A stretch of 64,000 nt of DNA from Hanstruepera neustonica (lineage in GTDB: Bacteria > Bacteroidota > Bacteroidia > Flavobacteriales > Flavobacteriaceae). The notes under the pieces were generated by a model. It was not told the DNA's origin. It did no database searches and was given only the letters and a program-made list of their open reading frames with translations. The DNA is taken from the NCBI RefSeq assembly GCF_002895005.1, contig NZ_POWF01000009.1, positions 1 to 64,000 on the forward strand, written 5' to 3'. The translations under genes and the position numbers were made by a program. Shown here piece after piece: positions 53,904-62,700 of the stretch (position 1 is the stretch's first letter; every line of letters starts with the position of its first letter).

Positions 53904-55817
53904 TTATTGATTATCGCTTAAGATGATGAATTTAGATCGTCTGTTAGCTTGATGCTGTTCTTTAGTACATGGTACACCATTAGAACATTCGTTAACCAAC
54001 TGCGACTCACCATAACCAATAGCACTTTCTATACGCTCTTGGGCAATGCCTCTTGAGTATAAGTACTCTTGGGTTGATTTAGCACGTCTGTCAGATAACT
54101 TCATGTTATAACGATCACTACCACGACTATCAGTATGCGATTCGATTTTAATGACCATATTAGGGTGCGCACGCATGACAGAAACGATGTTTTCTAACTC
54201 GTAAGCTGCATCCGGTCTGATATTCCATTTATCGAAATCAAAGAATATTGGGTTAATCACTATTTCGCCACCAATAATTAATGGTACTAAATTAAGGTCA
54301 ACAATATTTTCGTCACCATTGATATCGGACGTTGTAATGTCTTTCTTATCATCTTTGTAATCGTCCATACTACCTAATACGGTATATTTTTGGTCACAAT
54401 CCGCTTCAATTTCGTATTCACCTTCTTCATTGGTATTGGTTTCAGCCACAATCTTACCAGCTTCATCAATAAGCTGTACTTTAGCACCAGCTAATGGTGT
54501 TAATTTTAAACTGTCTCTTACCACACCTTTAATAAGTTGTTTACATGGCATTTCCTTAAGGCTGTAAATATCGTCACCACCTTTACCACCTGGTCTGTTA
54601 GATGAGAAGTAACCTTCTTTTGTATCGCTATTGATATAGAAAGCAAAGTCATCATAACCACTATTGTAAGGCGCTCCCAAGTTCACGGCTTCAGCAGAAT
54701 CATCCTTAAGGACATTGGATTTAAAAATATCCAATAGACCAAGGTTTAAGAATCCATCGGAAGAGAAGTACAAGGTACTGTCTTTAGCCACAAATGGGAA
54801 CATTTCACGTCCTTCGGTGTTTACTGATTCTCCTAAATTTTCAGGCGTACCATAGCTGTCACCGTCAATAGACACTTTATAAATATCTGTTTGACCATAA
54901 CCACCTTCACGATCTGAAACAAAATAAAGGGTTTTGTTGTCTGGACTCAATGCTGGATGACCAGTAGAGTAGACGTCATCATTAAATGGTAACTCGACAC
55001 TTTCGCCCCAACCTTCATCGGTTTTTTGAGCTTTATATATTTTTAAATGAGATGTTCCTTTTTTGTCATAGCGTGGCTTATTACGCTTGTCCACATTATC
55101 GCGGGTAAAGTACATGGTATTACCATCTTTGGTAATGCAAACACTCGCTTCGTGAATATCATCACGTTTTACTTCGTCAAATTCTACACCAGTAACATCG
55201 CCAAGTTCATACTTGTTTTCTTCATCATTACTGATTTCACCAGAATAGATATCCAAGTAAGGTTCTCCGTTCCATTTGTAAATATCGTTTTCAGTATTTC
55301 TAGCCGAGGCAAAGTATAAGGTGTTTTCGAAAACAAAACCACCAAAGTCGGAATAGCTAGAGTTGGCATCTAGGTTTTTGGTTTCAACCACAATACCTTT
55401 TTGTGATTCTAACTTTTCATACAGACCAATATTACTTTCGCTAAATTCTTTGGCACGTCTATCATCATTCTGAAGCTCCTTAAATGTTTCCATCCAAGTG
55501 TTAGCTTCCTCGTAATTACCCAAACTACGCTGTGTTTGAATGTATTTATAGATATATTCAGGATTCACCTTATCATACTTACGAATAGCTAGGTTATACC
55601 ATTTTGAAGCTTGCTGGGTTAACGAGTTGTTATAGTAGCAATCTCCTAATCTGGTTAAAACATGTTCTGAACTATCACCTTTTGTAACAGCTTCTTCGTA
55701 CAACTCGGCCGCTTTTAGGTAAGCGTAGTTGTCAAAAAACTTGTCAGCTACTTTTTTTTGCGAAAATAGAAAAGTACTACTTAATGCAATTATTGTGAAT
55801 ATTACTTTAGTTTTCAT
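53904..55817 (-). CDS. OmpA-family protein with TPR, PD40 and carboxypeptidase-like domains
   Basis: 637 residues with a signal peptide. Order: TPR-like N-terminus (~20-120), WD40-like PD40 propeller (~150-410; repeats such as ALSPDNKTLYFVSDREGGYG), CarboxypepD_reg-like beta domain (~420-500), and a C-terminal OmpA peptidoglycan-binding domain (FDFDKWNIRPDAAYELENI, SHTDSRGSDRYNMKLSDRRA). This is the flavobacterial OmpA/PD40 protein that accompanies PorP/SprF. It anchors an outer-membrane assembly to peptidoglycan. Third gene of the adhesin-porP-ompA unit, 12 bp after porP. Confidence 0.92.
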   Translation of the reverse strand: MKTKVIFTIIALSSTFLFSQKKVADKFFDNYAYLKAAELYEEAVTKGDSSEHVLTRLGDCYYNNSLTQQASKWYNLAIRKYDKVNPEYIYKYIQTQRSLGNYEEANTWMETFKELQNDDRRAKEFSESNIGLYEKLESQKGIVVETKNLDANSSYSDFGGFVFENTLYFASARNTENDIYKWNGEPYLDIYSGEISNDEENKYELGDVTGVEFDEVKRDDIHEASVCITKDGNTMYFTRDNVDKRNKPRYDKKGTSHLKIYKAQKTDEGWGESVELPFNDDVYSTGHPALSPDNKTLYFVSDREGGYGQTDIYKVSIDGDSYGTPENLGESVNTEGREMFPFVAKDSTLYFSSDGFLNLGLLDIFKSNVLKDDSAEAVNLGAPYNSGYDDFAFYINSDTKEGYFSSNRPGGKGGDDIYSLKEMPCKQLIKGVVRDSLKLTPLAGAKVQLIDEAGKIVAETNTNEEGEYEIEADCDQKYTVLGSMDDYKDDKKDITTSDINGDENIVDLNLVPLIIGGEIVINPIFFDFDKWNIRPDAAYELENIVSVMRAHPNMVIKIESHTDSRGSDRYNMKLSDRRAKSTQEYLYSRGIAQERIESAIGYGESQLVNECSNGVPCTKEQHQANRRSKFIILSDNQ

Positions 55818-55829
55818 ACGATTTTATTT

Positions 55830-56759
55830 TTAGAAATATCTAGGTGATTTAATTCGTTTCGTTTTAAATAATTCAAACATTATTAAAACTTCATGTGTTC
55901 CGCCAGTGTATGAATTTAAATCCGATAGCGGATATTCATAAGAGTATCCAACACGTAGTTGTTTTGATACCTGGAAATCGGCTATACCAGCCAGAGCTGA
56001 TGTATTTTGGTCTAATCTATACCCACCACCAAACCAGAACTTTTCATAGAATAAAAAGTTGGCAGTAATGTCATACGATAATGGCGCACCATTGGTAGCC
56101 TTAATCAAAAAGGCAGGTTTTAATTTGGTGTTTTCTCCTAGGTCAAATACCACACCACCCGTGAAATAATAACTCACACGTTCTAATGCTTGATATTCTT
56201 GACCGTCAGGCGATTCAGTACTGTAATCGTTGTTTAGTATTCTAGGAGTTGAAAGTCCTAAATACCAGCGTTGACTGTGCCAGTAAAGACCTGCACCAAT
56301 GTTAAAATTCATTCTGTCTTCTACACCAAAAACCGTTGGATCTTGACCAGTAGGGTCAACATTGGCTCTATCTAGACTGTAACTAGTTAGACCAGCTTTA
56401 ACACCAAAGGCCAATTCCGTTTTTTGACCGGTTTTAATGGTATATGAGAAATCACCATAGAAATAGTTGAATCGCTCATCACCAAGTTTATCATTAATGA
56501 ATGATGCTCCAATACCAATCTTGTCATTTCTCAATGGAGAATGTACTGATAAGGTTTGGGTTATTGGACCACCATCAAAGCCAACCCATTGACTTCTATG
56601 TAGACCAACTACACTTAAGGTCTCTCTACTACCCGCATAAGCTGGGTTAATCGAGATGGTATTATACATGTATTGAGTGAATTGCGGTAATTGTTGCGCA
56701 ACTCCAACCGTACAACTTAATAATGCCAATGCAATTATATAATGTTTAATAAGTTTCAT
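55830..56759 (-). CDS. Type IX secretion membrane protein, PorP/SprF family
   Basis: 309 residues, signal peptide (cut near GVAQ), then QLPQFTQYMYNTISINPAYAGSRE, the family signature, and a barrel with repeated aromatic-ended strands. SprF of Flavobacterium johnsoniae is needed to present the adhesin SprB. The gene sits 11 bp downstream of a giant type B T9SS cargo and 12 bp upstream of its OmpA partner, the same order as sprB-sprF-like units, so it probably serves that cargo. Confidence 0.93.
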   Translation of the reverse strand: MKLIKHYIIALALLSCTVGVAQQLPQFTQYMYNTISINPAYAGSRETLSVVGLHRSQWVGFDGGPITQTLSVHSPLRNDKIGIGASFINDKLGDERFNYFYGDFSYTIKTGQKTELAFGVKAGLTSYSLDRANVDPTGQDPTVFGVEDRMNFNIGAGLYWHSQRWYLGLSTPRILNNDYSTESPDGQEYQALERVSYYFTGGVVFDLGENTKLKPAFLIKATNGAPLSYDITANFLFYEKFWFGGGYRLDQNTSALAGIADFQVSKQLRVGYSYEYPLSDLNSYTGGTHEVLIMFELFKTKRIKSPRYF

Positions 56760-56770
56760 AGGTCTAAGTT

Positions 56771-59700
56771 TTATTTGGTTCCTACGTAGAAGTAACCTGT
56801 AATAGGTTTCCGTCCACTATTTTTTAGATTAATGATATAGTAGTAAGTTCCTGTTGGCACTTTATCAGAGTTTCCAAACGAAGAACTATGGGCAGTTCCA
56901 TTCCAATCATTATTGTAGCTACTTGCTTCAAAGATCATAGCTCCCCAACGGTTGAAAATTTTAAGGTCGATGGTAAATCCACAATCTTCAATACCAGATA
57001 CTTCAAAGTATTCATTCCATTGATCTCCATTTGGTGTTACAGCGGTTGACACGGTAATGTCATCACATGGTAATACCACACAATCATCATTAACAGTAAT
57101 CACTACTTCGGTTGTACTTAAACATCCACCGTCTTCGACCGAATAGCTGAATATGTAATCACCAAGCTCCACTTCTAAAGGATCAAAAATACTTCCGTCC
57201 AATGTGGTGTCACCAGAAATCACTTCCCAGGTGCCAGATGTGTCATCTCCAGAGTAATATTCGAATAGGTCAATAGCTCCATCATCCGTACATCTATCAT
57301 CGGTTCTAGTAGTTACAAAATCCTGAAATTCTACAAATACATTTTGTGTAAAGACGGCTTTAAGGTTACAGTGATCAATAACATTCCATGTCCAAACAAT
57401 TTGATAATCACCAGGATTGTTGATATCGAATGTACTGGTCACTTGCGGATTATCACCAATGATTTCAACATTGGTTGAACATTCGTCAAATTGCAGTACC
57501 GGAGGATCTGGTATCGCATCACACGTCACCGTAATATCAGACAAGTCATTTGTAACTGATGGTGGTGTTGTGTCTATCACGTTAATGGTTTGTGATACAC
57601 TTGTCATGTTTCCACAAGCATCTTCAAAATCCCATGTACGAGTAATAACCACATTACATAAATCGGAATTATCCATAGTCTCAACACCTTGTGACGTTAA
57701 TTCACCATCACAATTATCTGTAGTTGATAACGGCATCATATCTGGAACATCAACGATACAGCTATATGTTGCATCAGCAGGTGCTTCTGGAGCATCTGGT
57801 GCAATGGTATCACCAACTGTAATGGTTTGTGTTACTTCAATAGAGTTGTTACACGCATCGGTTACACTATAAGTTCTAGTAATAGTCTCTGGACAAGTCT
57901 GACCATCAGAGCTGTCACCAACAAAGGCTACTACAGGCGTTGAACAGTTATCAGCCGCATCCGTTACTACTGAAATATCAGCAGCAGGCACGTCATCGAT
58001 ACATTGTACACTAATCGCTTCAGGGTTAGAAGCTGTAGGCGCAATAGTATCACCAACCGTAATGGTTTGTGTTACTTCAATGGAATTGTTACACGCATCC
58101 GTTACACTATAAGTTCTAGTAATAGTTTCTGGACAAGTCTGACCATCAGAACTATCACCAACAAAGGCTACTACAGGCGTTGAACAGTTATCGGCCGCAT
58201 CCGTTACTACTGAAATATCAGCAGCAGGCACGTCATCGATACATTGTACACTAATCGCTTCAGGGTTAGAAGCTGTAGGCGCAATAGTATCACCAACTGT
58301 AATGGTTTGTGTTACTTCAATGGAATTGTTACACGCATCGGTTACACTATAAGTTCTAGTAATAGTCTCTGGACAAGCTTGACCATCCGAGCTATCACCA
58401 ACAAAGGCTACTACAGGCGTTGAACAGTTATCGGCAGCGTCCGTCACTACTGAAATATCAGCAGCAGGTACGTCATCGATACATTGTACACTAATCGCTT
58501 CAGGGTTAGAAGCTGTAGGCGCAATAGTATCACCAACTGTAATGGTTTGTGTTACTTCAATGGAATTGTTACACGCATCGGTTACACTATAAGTTCTAGT
58601 AATAGTCTCTGGACAAGCTTGACCATCCGAGCTATCACCAACAAAGGCTACTACAGGCGTTGAACAGTTATCGGCAGCGTCCGTCACTACTGAAATATCA
58701 GCAGCAGGTACGTCATCGATACATTGTACACTAATCGCTTCAGGGTTAGAAGCTGTAGGCGCAATAGTATCACCAACTGTAATGGTTTGTGTTACTTCAA
58801 TGGAATTGTTGCACGCATCCGTTACACTATAAGTTCTAGTAATAGTTTCTGGACAAGTCTGACCATCAGAACTGTCACCAACAAAGGCTACTACAGGCGT
58901 TGAACAGTTATCAGCCGCATCCGTTACTACTGAAATATCAGCAGCAGGTACGTCATCGATACATTGTACGCTAATTGCTTCAGGGTTAGAAGCCGTTGGC
59001 GCAATGGTATCAGCCACAGTAATTGTTTGAGATATAGATGATGTATTGTTACATGCGTCAGTAAATGTCCAAGTGCGTGTAATAATTACATTACAAGGAT
59101 TAGAATCGTCTGTTGCATCAACAGCAGTCGCTGTGATATCACCAGAACAATCATCAGTAGCTGTTAAATCACCTGGCGCAGGTACATCACCAATACACTC
59201 GTAAGTGATATCGGCTGGAGCACTAGGAGCAGTAGGCGCTACAGTATCTTGAATAGTAAAGGTTGCCGTTGTGGAAGTTTCATTACCACAACCATCGGTA
59301 GCTGTAAAAGTAACAGTAGCCGAACCTGTTTCACCACATTCGTCTGAAAGGGCAGTGAAATCGTTTGACCATGATACAGCCGAACAATCATCGGTTGCTG
59401 TTGCACCACCATTATTATTTAACCAATCATTTAATTCGCTTAAGTTTCCAGAACCGTCACATTCTACAGTTGCATCAGCAGCAGGAGTTACATCTGGAGC
59501 TTCAGTGTCTTGAATAGCATAGGATGCTGTTACAGAAGTAGAATTACCACAAGCATCGGTAGCTGTAAAAGTCACTTCAATAGCAGCAGAACAATCAGAA
59601 GCTGTTCCACCATAATTGTTAGTCCAAGTCACGTCGCTACAGTTATCTGAAGCTACAGCACCACCATTATTATTTAACCAATCTTCAATGGCACCATTGT

Positions 59701-62700
59701 TACCAGTACCGTCACATTCAATCGAGATGTCACCAGCAGGTGTATCAATTGTTGGAGCAATGGTATCTGTTACCGTAATAGTCTGTGATACTGAAGATGT
59801 ATTGTTACAATCATCTGTAAATGTCCATGTACGTGTAATAATAACATTACAAGGATCTGTATTGTCAGTAGCATCCACAGCTGTTACTGTAATATCACCA
59901 GAACAATTATCAGTAGCTGTTAAATCACCAGCAACAGGTACATCACCAACACACTCGTAAGTGATATCGGCAGGAGCACTTGGCGCCACCGGAGGAATCG
60001 TATCAGAAATTGTAATAGTTTGAGCAACAGATGATGCGTTATTACAATCATCTGTAAATGTCCAAGTACGTGTAATAACTACATTACAAGGATCAGAACT
60101 ATCCGTTGCATCTACAGCAGTCACTGTGATATCACCTGAACAGTTATCAGTAGCCGTAAGGTCACCAGGTGCAGGCACATCACCAACACACTCATAAGTC
60201 ATATCAGCAGGAGCACTAGGTGCCACTGGTGCAATTGTATCGGCAACAGTAATCGTTTGAGAAACAGACGATGCGTTATTACAATCATCGGTAAACGTCC
60301 AAGTACGTGTAATGATTACATTACAAGGATCAGAACTATCAGTTGCATCTACGGCCGTTACAGTAATATCACCGGAACAATCATCAGTAGCTGTTAAATC
60401 ACTTGGCGCAGGTACATCACCAATACACTCGTAAGTGATATCGGCAGGAGCACTAGGAGCAGTAGGCGCTACAGTATCTTGAATAGTAAAGGTTGCTGTT
60501 GTGAAGGATTCATTACCACAACCATCGGTAGCTGTAAAAGTAACAGTAGCCGAACCTGTTTCACCACAGTCATCAGATAGACCTGTGAAATCGTTTGACC
60601 ATGCCACAGCTGAACAATCATCAGTTGCAGTAGCACCACCATTATTATTTAACCAATCGTTTAATTGGGTTAGGTTTCCAGAACCGTCACATTCTACAGT
60701 TTCATTAGAAGCTGGTGTTACGGCAGGAGGTGTTGTATCTTGAATTGCGTAGGATGCTGTAGTGGAAGTTGAATTACCACAAGCATCGGTAGCTGTAAAA
60801 GTTACTTCAATAGCAGCAGAACAATCAGAAGCTGTTCCACCATAATTATTGGTCCAAGTCACGTTGCTACAGTTATCTGAAGCCACAGCACCACCATTAT
60901 TATTTAACCAATCTTCAATGGCACCATTGTTACCAGTACCGTCACATTCAATCGAGATGTCACCAGCAGGTGTATCAATTGTTGGAGCAATGGTATCTGT
61001 TACCGTAATAGTCTGTGATACTGAAGATGTATTGTTACAATCATCTGTAAATGTCCAAGTACGTGTAATAACAACATTACAAGGATCTGTATTGTCAGTA
61101 GCATCCACAGCTGTTACTGTAATATCACCAGAACAGTTATCAGTAGCTGTTAAATCACCGGCAACAGGTACATCACCAATACACTCGTAAGTGATATCGG
61201 CAGGAGCACTTGGAGCAACTGGATTTTGAGTATCTTGAATAGTAAACGTAGCTGTGCTTGAAATTTCATTGCCACAGTCATCAGTAGCTGTAAAGGTTAC
61301 TGTAGCAGAACCTGTTTCACCACAGTCATCCGATAGACCTGTGAAATTGTTTGACCATGTTACATTACTACAGATATCTGTAGCTGTTGCACCACCATTA
61401 CTATTTAACCAATCATTTAAGTCAGTAGTATTTCCAGAACCGTCGCACTCTACAGTTAAATCAGCTGCAGGAGAATCTAGAGTTGGAGGAATTAAATCAA
61501 TTATTGTAAATAATGCTGTTGTTGTATTGGCATTATCACAATCATCTGTTGCAATAAATCTAACTAGTGTTCTAGATGTTTCGCCACATTGATCAATAAC
61601 ATTTAATATCTCGTAGGTCCATGTTACGTTAGAACAATTGTCTGTGGCATTTGCCCCAGCATTTGTATCTAACCAAGCTTGGAATTCAGAAGTGTTTCCT
61701 GTTCCATCACACAATACTGTTTGATCTGCACCAACAGTTGTGATATTAGGAGCAATGGTATCTGCTACCGTAATTGTTTGTGATACAGATGAACTGTTGT
61801 TACAAGCATCAGCAAAAGTCCAAGTACGTGTAATTATGATATTACATGGGTCAGAATTGTCAGTAACGTCCACACCGGTTACAATGATATCTCCAGCACA
61901 ATTATCAGTTGCTGTTAAATCACCCGGAGCAGGTACATCTGTTAAACACTGGTATGCTATATCAGCAGGCGCACTTGGTGCTATTGGAGCTGTTGTATCT
62001 GAAACTGTAATGGTTTGCGAAATCACCGTTTCATTATTACAGCTATCAGTAAATGTCCAAGAACGTGTAATAATCACATTACAAGGGTCTGAATTGTCTG
62101 TATTATCAATACCTGTCACGGTAATGTCACCAACACAATTATCTGTTGCTGTCAAATCACCTGGAGCAGGTACATCTGTTAAACATTGGTATGCTGCATC
62201 AACAGGTGCACTAGGTGCCACAGGAGCGATGGTATCTGAAACCGTAATGGTTTGCGAAATCACCGTTTCATTGTTACAGCTATCCGTAAAAGTCCAAGAA
62301 CGTGTAATAATCACATTACAAGGATCAGAGTTATCAGTGGAATCGACACCAGTTACGGTAATGTCACCAACACAATTATCTGTTGCTGTCAAATCACCTG
62401 GAGCAGGTACATCTGTTAAACATTGGTATACTGCATCCGCAGGTGCACTAGGTGCCACAGGAGCGGTGGTATCTGAAACCGTAATGGTTTGCGAAATCAC
62501 CGTTTCATTATTACAGCTATCTGTAAAAGTCCAAGAACGTGTAATAATCACATTACAAGGATCGGTATTATCAGTAGAATCAACACCAGTAACAGTAATG
62601 TCACCATCGCAATTATCAGTAGCTGTTAAATCACCAGCTGCAGGTACATCCGTTAAACACTGGAATGCTGTATCAGCAGGAGCACTTGGTGCTACTGGAG

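Noticed and set aside
57812-61220. Possible CRISPR-like regular repeats
   Set aside because: Units are 240 bp or longer, directly adjacent, and fully coding; there are no short repeats with unique spacers.
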